Source: an uncultured Coriobacteriaceae bacterium (lineage in GTDB: Bacteria; Actinomycetota; Coriobacteriia; Coriobacteriales; Atopobiaceae). From it: a stretch of 6,652 bases of DNA. Within the stretch, counting starts at the first letter, position 1, and each line of letters opens with the position of its first letter. The position numbers were made by a program, and so were the translations under genes. Below are positions 1-6,023 of this stretch, in pieces. The notes beneath the pieces were generated by a model, which did no database searches, was not told the origin of the DNA, and saw nothing but the letters and a program-made list of their open reading frames with translations. Location of the stretch: NCBI GenBank assembly GCA_900549525.1, contig UWSJ01000093.1, forward strand, positions 1 through 6,652, given 5' to 3'.

Positions 1-666
1 GGCATGAACATCCAGTACAAGGCGCAGGAGAGCCGCGACGGCATCGCGCAGGCCTTCCTCATCGGCGAGGACTTCATCGGCGGCGACCGCGTCGCCCTCA
101 TCCTCGCAGACAGCATCTTCTACGGCTCCGGCTTCGAGGGCAACCTCGCCGAGGCCATCGAGCGCACGAAGGGCGCCACGGTCTTCGGCTACCAGGTGCG
201 TCACCCCGAGAGCTTCGCCGTCATCGACTTCGACGACAACAAGCGCGTCACCTACATCGAGGAGAAGCCCGAGGAGGCGCGCACCAACTACGTCGCCACC
301 GGCCTCTACTTCTATGACGAGCACGTCGTCGAGTACGCCAAGAAGCTCAAGCCCTCCGCTCGCGGCGAGCTCGAGATCACCGACCTCAACCAGATGTACC
401 TCGACCACAAGCAGCTTTACACCACGACGCTCCCCGAGGGCTTCGCGTGGTTCAGCCCGCGCACGGTCGACGACCTCTTCCACGCCGGCGAGTTCATGCG
501 CGTCGTGCAGCAGTCCACGGGCACCAAGATCGCCTCGATCGAGGAGATCGCCTACCGGAAGGGCTGGATCGGCCGCGCCCAGCTGCTCTCGCTCGCCTCG
601 AAGATCTCGAAGACCGAGTACGGCAAGTACCTCGAGGGCATCGCGCTTTCGACGTCGCGTCAGTAG
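1..666 (+). CDS. rmlA: Glucose-1-phosphate thymidylyltransferase-like protein (RmlA/RfbA family), 5' end missing
   Basis: RmlA joins glucose-1-phosphate and dTTP into dTDP-glucose, the first step of dTDP-L-rhamnose and related cell-envelope sugars in the cytoplasm. The reading frame is open from base 1, and the ATG at 4 lies inside the family alignment (GMNIQY matches GLDLQY of known RmlA), so it is not the start; roughly 70-80 N-terminal residues, including the nucleotide-binding GGxGTRL loop, lie outside the window. Numbering from the ATG at 4, family blocks are DGIAQAFLIGEDFIG (12-26), the metal-site region LADSIFYG (34-41), IEEKP (85-89), ATGLYFYD (98-105), ARGELEITDLNQMYL (119-133) and EEIAYRKGWI (180-189). 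Family membership is clear, but two conserved active-site stretches differ: usual LGDNIFYG is LADSIFYG, and usual WLDTGT is WFSPRT (149-154). The symbol rests on overall similarity; a divergent paralogue with altered activity is possible. The stop is TAG at 664-666. Confidence 0.85.
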   Translation, partial: GMNIQYKAQESRDGIAQAFLIGEDFIGGDRVALILADSIFYGSGFEGNLAEAIERTKGATVFGYQVRHPESFAVIDFDDNKRVTYIEEKPEEARTNYVATGLYFYDEHVVEYAKKLKPSARGELEITDLNQMYLDHKQLYTTTLPEGFAWFSPRTVDDLFHAGEFMRVVQQSTGTKIASIEEIAYRKGWIGRAQLLSLASKISKTEYGKYLEGIALSTSRQ

Positions 667-692
667 CTAGTCAGACCAGGCCCGTTCGCCAC

Positions 693-750
693 CGACGGCC
701 CGTTCCGCACGCTCGCCCCTTCTCGTGTGAGCCTGCGGTTCGGGCCGTCG
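693..750. terminator. Long inverted repeat between convergent genes, probable bidirectional terminator
   Basis: CGACGGCCCG at 693-702 is exactly complementary to CGGGCCGTCG at 741-750. After two mismatched pairs, the stem continues with 705-709 against 734-738, giving 15 of 17 possible pairs around a loop of about 24 bases. The repeat lies between the stop of the RmlA-like gene (666) and the stop of the convergent lipid kinase gene (781), where one structure could end transcription from both sides. Neither strand has a clear T run after the stem, so this is not a textbook intrinsic terminator; high-GC actinobacteria often lack the T tract. The rest of the 114-base gap shows only a 9-base direct repeat, GGCCCGTTC, at 679-687 and 697-705. 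Confidence 0.5.
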
Positions 751-780
751 TCGTGTCTGTGTGCGCTCTGAGTCTGCGCC

Positions 781-1755
781 CTACTCCGGAAATGCAATCT
801 CCTCGTCGACGGGGAAGCGCGGGGTGGTGCGGGCATGCGGGTCGCGGTAGCGGCTCATTCCGTCGACGACGAGCAGGGCCGCCCCCGGCAGCGCGCGCGC
901 TCCCCAGCTCGTGACCGAACCTGGCACGACCTCGCCGTCCACCTGCATGGGGATGGGGGCCGAGGCGCTCACGTGCACGTTGGCGCCACGGAAGGTCTCG
1001 ATGTGCGGCCTCCCCATGTCCTTGCCCTTGCGGTCGAAGATGCCGGCGAGCAGCGGTCGCACGAGCTGCACGGTGTCTGCCGCCTCGAGCACGATCACGT
1101 CGAGCATCCCGTCGTTCATCACGCAGTCGGGGACGATCTCGATCTCTCCCTGGATCATGGCGTTGTTCGCCACGAGACACGCGATGCCGTCGCGTTCGAC
1201 GCGCGTCCCGTCGACGTCGATGACGTAGTGGACGACTTGCGGGCTGGGGTCGGCGAGGGCTGCCATGAAGTAGGCGGCCTCACCCATGGCGCGCTTGTTG
1301 GGGGCCGCGGCGCTCATGAGCTCGGCGTCGTAGCCCGAGCCGGCCATGATGGAGAAACCCCTCCGGCAGGTCGTCCCGTCCGGGCCCGCCCAAGTGGCCT
1401 CGCCGAGGTCAAGCCGGGCCGTGTCGCCCCAGCGGCAGGCGCGGGCGAGGGCGGCCGGCTCTGGCGAGTCGCCGATGTTGGCAAACAGGAGGTTGGCCGT
1501 CCCCGAGGGAAACACGCAGGTGGGGACGTTCTTCTCGCGCAGGGCGTAGAGCAGGCTCGAGACGGTTCCATCGCCGCCCGAGACGACCACCACGTCAAAC
1601 TCCTCGGCGTCGGCCACCGCCTCGCTCGGATCGAACTCGTCGGACAGCACACGGAGCAGACAGTCGTCGCCGGAGTGGACGAGCTCGCGCTCGAAGGCGT
1701 ACACGGCGTCGGAGCCAAACCCGCTCCGGGGGTTGTGGACGATGAGGCTGCGCAT
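781..1755 (-). CDS. Diacylglycerol kinase / YegS-BmrU family lipid kinase
   Basis: This 324-residue protein belongs to the soluble diacylglycerol/sphingosine/YegS kinase family, which phosphorylates lipid hydroxyl groups with ATP at the membrane face. The N-terminal catalytic domain shows HNPRSG (7-12), the nucleotide-binding VVVVSGGDGTVSSLL (55-69) and PSGTANLLFANIG (83-95), the last being the PxGTxNxxA-type signature. The C-terminal beta-rich domain shows NDGMLDV (214-220) and QVDGE (271-275), both typical of the family. Length is close to the usual 290-330. The ATG at 1755-1753 is preceded, on the minus strand, by a GAGGGAG ribosome binding site six bases upstream, so the start is well supported. 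The gene is transcribed divergently from the RNase D gene and convergently with the RmlA-like gene. The lipid substrate cannot be read from sequence: diacylglycerol recycling for lipoteichoic acid or phospholipid metabolism is likely, but undecaprenol or another lipid is possible. Confidence 0.88.
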   Translation of the reverse strand: MRSLIVHNPRSGFGSDAVYAFERELVHSGDDCLLRVLSDEFDPSEAVADAEEFDVVVVSGGDGTVSSLLYALREKNVPTCVFPSGTANLLFANIGDSPEPAALARACRWGDTARLDLGEATWAGPDGTTCRRGFSIMAGSGYDAELMSAAAPNKRAMGEAAYFMAALADPSPQVVHYVIDVDGTRVERDGIACLVANNAMIQGEIEIVPDCVMNDGMLDVIVLEAADTVQLVRPLLAGIFDRKGKDMGRPHIETFRGANVHVSASAPIPMQVDGEVVPGSVTSWGARALPGAALLVVDGMSRYRDPHARTTPRFPVDEEIAFPE

Positions 1756-1830
1756 GGCTGCTCCCTCGCCGCGGCGCTAAGACGGTGCCGTGGCTGCTAG
1801 AATGGGCTGGTTCTGCGCGTCCGTCGGGCC
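1756..1830. promoter_or_regulatory. Divergent intergenic region with a possible RNase D promoter (TAGAAT at 1798-1803)
   Basis: This 75-base region must hold the 5' signals of both the lipid kinase gene (-) and the RNase D gene (+). On the + strand TAGAAT at 1798-1803 differs from the TATAAT -10 consensus at one position; the -35 box expected near 1775-1780 reads CGCTAA and is poor. Transcription from this site would start near 1810, leaving a leader of about 20 bases before the GTG at 1831. No convincing promoter hexamer pair was seen for the kinase on the minus strand. The call rests on one short motif and on gene arrangement. Confidence 0.35.
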
Positions 1831-3033
1831 GTGCAGACTGCCATGGTAGCCGATTCCATCGCCGTCGCGGCCAGTTCGCACGGCACGAAGGGGCGCGTCT
1901 TGTTCATATCCTCGTCCGCCGAGCTCGAGCGCTTCTGCGAGCGTGCGTCCTCGTCGCGACTTCTCGCCATCGATACCGAGTTCCTGCGAGAGCGCACGTA
2001 CCACCCACGACTCTGCCTGCTGCAGCTCTCCACCTCCGCGGACGACATAGCCGCGGTTGACCCGCTGGCCATCCGCGACCTCTCTCCGGTGGCGCGGCTC
2101 TTCCGGGACCCGGGCATCACCAAGGTCATCCACGCCTGCTCCCAGGACCTCGAGGTGCTCGACGGTGCCATGGGGTGCGTCCCCGAGCCGCTCTTCGACA
2201 CGCAGGTGGCGGCCGCCTTCCTCGGCCACCGCATGCAGATTGGCTACGGCCCGCTCGTCGAGGCCTACACGGGCGTCCATCTCCCCAAGGCGGAGAGCCT
2301 CACCGACTGGTCGAAGCGCCCCCTCGAGCCCGAGCAGCTCGAGTACGCCGAGGACGACGTTCGCTACCTTCCCGAGATTTACGACCGCATGGTGGGGGAG
2401 CTCGTTGAGCGCGACCGCATGTCCTGGGTGCTCCCCGAGATGCAGGCGCTCACCATCCCGTCGCATTACCGTCACGCGCCCGAGGACGCCTACCTGCACC
2501 TCAAGCGTTCTGGCGGGCTGACGCGGCGGCAGCTTGCCGTGGCCCGCGAGGTGTGCACGTGGCGCGAGCGCATGGCCGACCGTCGTGACATCCCGCGCAG
2601 GTGGGTGCTCTCTGACGAGGTCGTGGCCGAGGTGTGCCGACGCACGCCGGGCGACGTGCAGCGTCTTCGTCGCATCCGCGGGACCGAGCAGCTTTCGGAG
2701 CGCGACGCCGACGCCGTCCTCCATGCCGTCTCGCGTGGGCTCTCCTGCCCCGCCTCAAGTCTGCCGCCCGTCTCCTTCCACCAGCGTCCCACGGCTGAGC
2801 AGGAGGGTGTGCTCGACCTCATGTACGCCGTCCTGCGCATCGTGTCCGAGCAGAGCGGCGTCGCGACCCAGCTCGTCGCATCGCGCGACGACCTGCTCGA
2901 CTTCATGCTCGCCAGGCCCGGCGCGGCGCTGTCCTCCGGCTGGCGCCATGAGCTCGTGGGGGAGCGGCTCGAGCGACTCCTCGCCGGCGAGCTTGGGCTC
3001 ACGGTGAAGGGCGGCCGGGTGGAGCTGCTGTAG
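1831..3033 (+). CDS. rnd: Ribonuclease D (DEDDy 3'-5' exoribonuclease with HRDC domain)
   Basis: RNase D trims the 3' ends of tRNA precursors and other small RNAs using two metal ions. Numbering from the GTG at 1831 (400 residues), the exonuclease domain shows all DEDDy residues: D48 and E50 in LLAIDTEFLRER, D106 in HACSQDLEVL, and Y172 with D176 in YAEDDVRYLPEIYDRM. FDTQVAAAFLGHRMQIGYGPLV (122-143) and LPKAESLTDWSKRPL (151-165) are also family-typical. An HRDC nucleic-acid-binding domain follows at about 223-303 (TRRQLAVAREVCTWRERMA, DIPRRWVLSDEVV). The remaining hundred residues resemble the helical C-terminal region of RNase D. The start is uncertain: GTG 1831 and ATG 1843 have poor ribosome binding sites, while TTG 1900 has one and gives a 377-residue protein close to E. 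coli RNase D (375). No metal ligand is missing. The gene is probably a single transcription unit. Confidence 0.92.
   Translation: MQTAMVADSIAVAASSHGTKGRVLFISSSAELERFCERASSSRLLAIDTEFLRERTYHPRLCLLQLSTSADDIAAVDPLAIRDLSPVARLFRDPGITKVIHACSQDLEVLDGAMGCVPEPLFDTQVAAAFLGHRMQIGYGPLVEAYTGVHLPKAESLTDWSKRPLEPEQLEYAEDDVRYLPEIYDRMVGELVERDRMSWVLPEMQALTIPSHYRHAPEDAYLHLKRSGGLTRRQLAVAREVCTWRERMADRRDIPRRWVLSDEVVAEVCRRTPGDVQRLRRIRGTEQLSERDADAVLHAVSRGLSCPASSLPPVSFHQRPTAEQEGVLDLMYAVLRIVSEQSGVATQLVASRDDLLDFMLARPGAALSSGWRHELVGERLERLLAGELGLTVKGGRVELL
1888..1902 (+). promoter_or_regulatory. Ribosome binding site and alternative TTG start of the RNase D gene
   Basis: AAGGGG at 1888-1893 is followed after six bases by an in-frame TTG at 1900-1902. 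Starting here removes 23 residues that have no counterpart in the RNase D domain and leaves 24 residues before the first catalytic Asp, close to the roughly 28 in E. coli RNase D. The upstream GTG (1831) and ATG (1843) lack a clear Shine-Dalgarno sequence. TTG is a rarer start codon, so the choice remains open. Confidence 0.45.
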
Positions 3034-3043
3034 CCCGGCCCGT

Positions 3044-3083
3044 CGTGGCGCTCCGGCCGTCGTGCTTGGGTCCCGGCGCCACG
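3044..3083 (+). terminator. Possible terminator hairpin after the RNase D gene
   Basis: CGTGGCGC at 3044-3051 pairs exactly with GCGCCACG at 3076-3083 across a 24-base loop, starting eleven bases after the RNase D stop codon. The placement suits a terminator, but no T run follows and the loop is long; in sequence this GC-rich, an 8-base inverted repeat may occur by chance. Confidence 0.3.
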
Positions 3084-3131
3084 CTGCAGCCCTTGTCGGT
3101 CCGTGCGCCGACGCGGGGCCGTCCTCACGCA

Positions 3132-3162
3132 TGGAATTAGTGTCCCGGCATGGGTACATACT
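3132..3162 (+). promoter_or_regulatory. Candidate promoter of the metallopeptidase-exonuclease VII cluster
   Basis: The final 60 bases of the 157-base gap (3034-3190) are less GC-rich than their surroundings. TGGAAT at 3132-3137 and TACATA at 3155-3160 are separated by 17 bases, though each matches only three of six consensus positions; CATACT at 3157-3162 is a better -10 but lacks a -35. A promoter is expected because the cluster begins at 3191 and a candidate terminator lies upstream. The rest of the gap shows no open reading frame or RNA gene that I can support. Confidence 0.3.
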
Positions 3163-3190
3163 GAGGACTCTGGACTGAGGGAGGGGACGC

Positions 3191-3901
3191 ATGTACTACG
3201 GATACGGCTATGGCTACGGTTGGGGTATCGATCCGGCCTATTTGCTGCTCGTGCTCATCTCGACGGTGCTGGGCCTTGCCACCCAGGCCTATATCCGCCG
3301 CACCTACGCCACGTGGTCGCGCGTGCCCCTCGCGACGGGGATGACGGGCGCAGATGTCGCCCGTCGCATGCTGTGCGACGAGGGCGTCACTGGCGTGGGC
3401 GTGCGTTCCATCTCCGGCGAGCTCACGGACAACTACGACCCGCGCTCCAACGTCCTCAACCTGTCGGCGGGCAACCTCCACGGGGGTTCGGTGGCCTCCG
3501 CCGCGGTCGCCTGTCATGAGGCGGGGCATGCGGTGCAGCACGCGCGTGGCTATGTTCCCGTGCGCGTACGGTCTGCGCTTGTCCCCGTCGTCAACTTCGC
3601 GTCCGGTGCGTGGATGCTCGTGTTCTTTGCAGGCGTCGCCCTCGGGCTCTCGGGGCTCCTCAAGCTGGCCGTCGCGCTCTTCGCCTTCTCGGTTATCTTC
3701 CAGATCGTGACGCTGCCCGTGGAGTTCGACGCTTCGCGGCGTGCCGTGGCCTATCTCGAGCGCAGCGGGCTCGGGGACACCGCGGTTCGCGGCGCCAAGA
3801 AGGTGCTTGCGGCCGCCGCACTCACGTACGTTGCCGCTGCCCTCGTGTCGATTCTGCAGCTGCTGTACTACCTTGCACGCGTGCAGAGGAGGAACGACTA
3901 G
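3191..3901 (+). CDS. Membrane zinc metallopeptidase, YugP family (Zn_peptidase_2)
   Basis: The 236-residue protein is a membrane-embedded neutral zinc metallopeptidase of the YugP family; the physiological substrate of this family is poorly known. The active-site HEAGH lies at 109-113 (H109 and H113 as metal ligands, E110 as catalytic base), and LPVEFDASRRA at 175-185 supplies the likely third ligand, E178. The stretch GELTDNYDPRSNVLNLS (76-92) is also characteristic. Hydrophobic segments at about 16-35, 128-150, 155-174 and 205-228 are probable transmembrane helices, which places the metal site next to the membrane. Length is near the usual 225-235. The N terminus is a Tyr-Gly-rich MYYGYGYGYGWG before the first membrane segment. 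The ATG follows GGGAGGGG with suitable spacing. Two bases separate its stop from the xseA start, so the two are probably co-transcribed; the link may only be shared expression. Confidence 0.88.
   Translation: MYYGYGYGYGWGIDPAYLLLVLISTVLGLATQAYIRRTYATWSRVPLATGMTGADVARRMLCDEGVTGVGVRSISGELTDNYDPRSNVLNLSAGNLHGGSVASAAVACHEAGHAVQHARGYVPVRVRSALVPVVNFASGAWMLVFFAGVALGLSGLLKLAVALFAFSVIFQIVTLPVEFDASRRAVAYLERSGLGDTAVRGAKKVLAAAALTYVAAALVSILQLLYYLARVQRRND
3887..3892 (+). promoter_or_regulatory. xseA ribosome binding site inside the metallopeptidase gene
   Basis: AGGAGG lies in the last codons of the metallopeptidase gene, 11 bases before the ATG at 3904. The spacing is slightly long but the motif is perfect. 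It fixes the xseA start although the frame is open far upstream to about 3610, and it suggests translational coupling between the two genes. Confidence 0.65.
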
Positions 3902-3903
3902 TC

Positions 3904-5337
3904 ATGGCTTGGACGACGGGTGACACCACGGGCGCAATCTCCTTCTCCCGCCTTGCCGAGGAGCGGGGCGCGGTGGGCGGCGGCGAGCCGGAGGCCCCGC
4001 TTTCCGTGACGCAGGCGGTTGGCTGCGCCAAGGCGCGCGTGGACGCGATGCCCACGCTCGTCGTGACGGGCGAGGTCACGGGGTTCCGCGGGCCCAGCAG
4101 TGGCAAGGGCCATTGCTACTTCATGGTCAAGGACGACGCCTCGGCCATGAACGTAATCGTATGGGCGGGGGTCTACGCCGCGTCGGGCATCACGCTTCGC
4201 GACGGCATGCAGCTGCAGATGGTGGGCCGCTTCGAAGTCTACTCGGCCCGTGGGTCGCTTTCCTTTGTGGCGCGGCGCATCTTCATGTCGGGCGAGGGTC
4301 AGCTGCGCCAGCAGGTGGCCGAGCTCGCTCGCAGGCTCGAGGCCGAGGGGCTCATGGCCGAGAGCAGGAAGCGTCGCATCCCGCGCTTCTGCACGCGCGT
4401 GGCGGTCGTCACGAGCCTCTCCGGCTCCGTCATTGACGACGTGCGTCGTACGCTTAGGAGGAGAAACCCCCTGGTCGAGCTTCAGGTCGCGGGGTGCAAG
4501 GTGCAGGGGACGGACGCCCCGCCCACCATCGAGCGCGCGCTTGCCGCGGCCGCCGCCGCGCGTCCCGACTGCATTTTGCTCGTGAGGGGCGGTGGCTCGT
4601 TCGAGGATCTCATGACCTTCAACGACGAGAGCGTCGCACGTGCCGTGGCGGCCTGTCCAGTCCCGGTCGTGACCGGCATCGGGCATGAGCCCGACACCTG
4701 CATCTGTGACATGGTCGCCGACCGCCGGACCTCCACGCCCACGGCCGCCGCCGAGAGCGTGGCGCCCGCCATTGACGAGATCGCCGCCGCCATTGCCGAT
4801 CGGCGCGTTCGGCTTGCCCGTGCGATGGCGTCGCGTGTCGAACGAGAGAGCCAGTCCCTCGAGCGACAGGGGGCGCTTGCCCGGCGCAGCATCGAGTCGC
4901 GGCTGCAGGCGGAGCGCGTTCGCGTCGAGTCGCTCGCCCGCCATCGTTGCCTGGTTGACCCGAGCTCAATCGTCGACGACCGCGTGGCGTCGCTCATGCA
5001 GTCAGAGCAGAGACTCGTCGACGCCATCCCGCGTTCGCTCGCGCGTCGCGAGCGCTCCCTTGCAGAGCTCGCGGATCGGATGCGCTCCTCGGCAGGGCGC
5101 ATCGCGCGGCCCCACGAGGCGACGGTGGGGCGGCTCGCGGCAACGCTCGACGCGCTTTCGCCGCTTAAGGTGCTTGGGCGCGGTTACGCCATCGCACGGA
5201 CGGGCGAGGGCCACGTGGTGAGCGACGCCTCAGATCTCACTCCGGGCGACGCCGTGTGCGTCCTCGTGGGTGCGGGCTCGTTCGACGCGCAGGTCATCGG
5301 CGTGCATCCGGCAACGCGCCAGGGCGGGATAGACTAA
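3904..5337 (+). CDS. xseA: Exodeoxyribonuclease VII large subunit
   Basis: XseA is the catalytic large subunit of exonuclease VII, which degrades single-stranded DNA from both ends in a metal-independent way, in mismatch repair and clearing of damaged ends. The 477-residue protein has an N-terminal OB-fold (about 33-128; LSVTQAV, VTGEVTGF, GHCYFMVKDDAS), then the exonuclease domain: VVTSLSGSVIDDVRRTL (168-184) with D179 at the conserved Asp, VQGTDAPPTIERAL (200-213), RGGGSFEDLMTFND (228-241) and the signature GIGHEPDTCICDMVADRR (258-275) followed by TSTPTAAAE. H261, D264 and R228 fit conserved functional positions in the E. coli enzyme, as I recall the family. A charged Arg/Glu-rich helical region (about 290-420) matches the coiled-coil arm that binds XseB, and the C terminus has LSPLKVLGRGYAIA, another family mark. 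The ATG at 3904 is chosen for its AGGAGG and family-like length. XseB follows 38 bases downstream. Confidence 0.95.
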   Translation: MAWTTGDTTGAISFSRLAEERGAVGGGEPEAPLSVTQAVGCAKARVDAMPTLVVTGEVTGFRGPSSGKGHCYFMVKDDASAMNVIVWAGVYAASGITLRDGMQLQMVGRFEVYSARGSLSFVARRIFMSGEGQLRQQVAELARRLEAEGLMAESRKRRIPRFCTRVAVVTSLSGSVIDDVRRTLRRRNPLVELQVAGCKVQGTDAPPTIERALAAAAAARPDCILLVRGGGSFEDLMTFNDESVARAVAACPVPVVTGIGHEPDTCICDMVADRRTSTPTAAAESVAPAIDEIAAAIADRRVRLARAMASRVERESQSLERQGALARRSIESRLQAERVRVESLARHRCLVDPSSIVDDRVASLMQSEQRLVDAIPRSLARRERSLAELADRMRSSAGRIARPHEATVGRLAATLDALSPLKVLGRGYAIARTGEGHVVSDASDLTPGDAVCVLVGAGSFDAQVIGVHPATRQGGID

Positions 5338-5343
5338 CGACGC

Positions 5344-5359
5344 GCCGCCCGCGGGCGGC
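5344..5359 (+). repeat. Perfect 16-base GC palindrome between xseA and xseB
   Basis: GCCGCCCGCGGGCGGC is its own reverse complement and can form a hairpin of six G-C pairs closed by a CGCG loop. It begins seven bases after the xseA stop and ends just before the purine-rich xseB ribosome binding site (5361-5373). It could pause or partly terminate transcription, protect the xseA mRNA end or affect access to the xseB ribosome binding site. No T run follows, so full termination is unlikely. Confidence 0.6.
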
Positions 5360-5375
5360 AGAGAGGGGGAGGGCC

Positions 5376-5660
5376 ATGGCTTTCGAACAGGACAACAGGC
5401 CAATCGAGGAGCTCAGCTTCAAGGAGGCCTCGGTGGAGCTTGAGCAGGTGGTTCGCTCACTCGAGAGCGGAGACCTCGAGCTCGAGGACGCGCTCGAGCG
5501 CTATGCTCGCGGCGTGGAGCTGCTCAAGAGCCTTCGCGGTCGGCTCGCCAAGGCCGAGCAGAAGGTGCAGGTGCTGCTCGACGCCTCCGACCCGACTGCC
5601 GCCCCCGACACCACGGCGGCGCCCTCGACGGTCTTCATCAACGAGAACAACGACAAGTAG
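5376..5660 (+). CDS. xseB: Exodeoxyribonuclease VII small subunit
   Basis: XseB is the small non-catalytic subunit of exonuclease VII; several copies bind the helical arm of XseA and are needed for activity. The 94-residue protein has the family core at about 13-70: LSFKEASVELEQVVRSLESG, then DLELEDALERYARGVELL and a Lys/Glu-rich helix ending AEQKVQVLL, giving the usual two-helix hairpin. A low-complexity tail rich in Ala, Thr, Pro and Asp (71-94) follows and is probably disordered; together these make it somewhat longer than the typical 75-85 residues. The ATG at 5376 is preceded by a strong purine-rich GAGGGGGAGGG. The frame is open upstream into xseA, but earlier starts would add sequence unrelated to XseB. 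It is co-directional with xseA, and the HIT gene starts nine bases after its stop. Confidence 0.93.
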   Translation: MAFEQDNRPIEELSFKEASVELEQVVRSLESGDLELEDALERYARGVELLKSLRGRLAKAEQKVQVLLDASDPTAAPDTTAAPSTVFINENNDK

Positions 5661-5669
5661 GGAGCACCC

Positions 5670-6023
5670 ATGTCAGACTGCGTCTTCTGCAAGATCGCCA
5701 ACCACGAGATTCCGTCCACGGTCGTCTACGAGGACGAGCGGGTCATCGCCTTCCGTGACCTCGAGCCCAAGGCCCCTACGCACGTGCTCGTGATCCCGAA
5801 GCGCCATTACGCCAACATATGCGACGACGTGCCTGCCGAGACGCTCGCGGCGATGGCCAACGCCGTGCACGAGGTTGTCAAGTCCGAGGGCATCGAGGAG
5901 TCCGGCTACCGTGTCATCACCAACGCCGGCCCCGATGCCGGGCAGACCGTGCACCACTTCCACATGCACGTCCTTGGCGGCAAGAACCTCGGCATGGGGC
6001 TGCTCCCGGGAGACGAGCAGTAG
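5670..6023 (+). CDS. HIT-domain nucleotide hydrolase/transferase (HinT-like)
   Basis: HIT proteins of the HinT branch hydrolyse nucleoside phosphoramidates or acylated AMP; some relatives act on dinucleoside polyphosphates. The 117-residue length is normal for the family. Visible marks are CVFCKIANHEIPSTVVYED (4-22), FRDLEPKAPTHVLVIPKRHY (28-47), NAGPDAGQTVHHFHMHVLGG (85-104) and a family-like C-terminal GMGLLPGDEQ. The histidine triad is H96-F-H98-M-H100, with H98 as the presumed nucleophile. C4 and C7 with H46 suggest the structural zinc site seen in some HinT proteins. The ATG follows GGGAG at a normal distance. The TAG stop shares its G with the GTG start of the next gene, pointing to translational coupling. 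The natural substrate cannot be determined from sequence, so no gene symbol is given. Confidence 0.92.
   Translation: MSDCVFCKIANHEIPSTVVYEDERVIAFRDLEPKAPTHVLVIPKRHYANICDDVPAETLAAMANAVHEVVKSEGIEESGYRVITNAGPDAGQTVHHFHMHVLGGKNLGMGLLPGDEQ

Noticed and set aside
835..1800. Plus-strand open frame of 321 codons opposite the lipid kinase gene
   Set aside because: Antisense shadow. The minus-strand reading has all kinase motifs, a good ribosome binding site and normal length.
1777..2724. Long minus-strand open frame of 315 codons opposite the RNase D gene
   Set aside because: It lies almost entirely antisense to a gene with complete DEDDy motifs. Its Arg/His/Gly/Ala-rich translation shows no family motif; such shadow frames are common in GC-rich coding DNA.
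3084..3130. Search for a small RNA or tRNA in the 157-base gap before the metallopeptidase gene
   Set aside because: Only short GC inverted repeats (such as GTCGG/CCGAC near 3095-3112) were seen; no cloverleaf, riboswitch core or other recognisable RNA structure.
3103..3519. Plus-strand open frame across the gap before and the start of the metallopeptidase gene
   Set aside because: Overlaps the well-supported metallopeptidase gene in another frame, has no ribosome binding site and gives an Arg/Gly/His-rich translation with no motif.
3610..3903. Upstream in-frame extension of xseA inside the metallopeptidase gene
   Set aside because: The extension overlaps conserved metallopeptidase sequence, does not look like XseA, and the ATG at 3904 has AGGAGG upstream and gives a normal-length protein.
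3898..4944. Minus-strand open frame of 348 codons opposite xseA
   Set aside because: Antisense shadow of a clear exonuclease VII gene, with composition biased to Arg, His and Gly and no recognisable domain.
5819..6022. Upstream in-frame extension of the cysteine-rich protein inside the HIT gene
   Set aside because: The extra 68 residues are the shadow frame of the conserved HIT motif; homology starts at the GTG at 6023.
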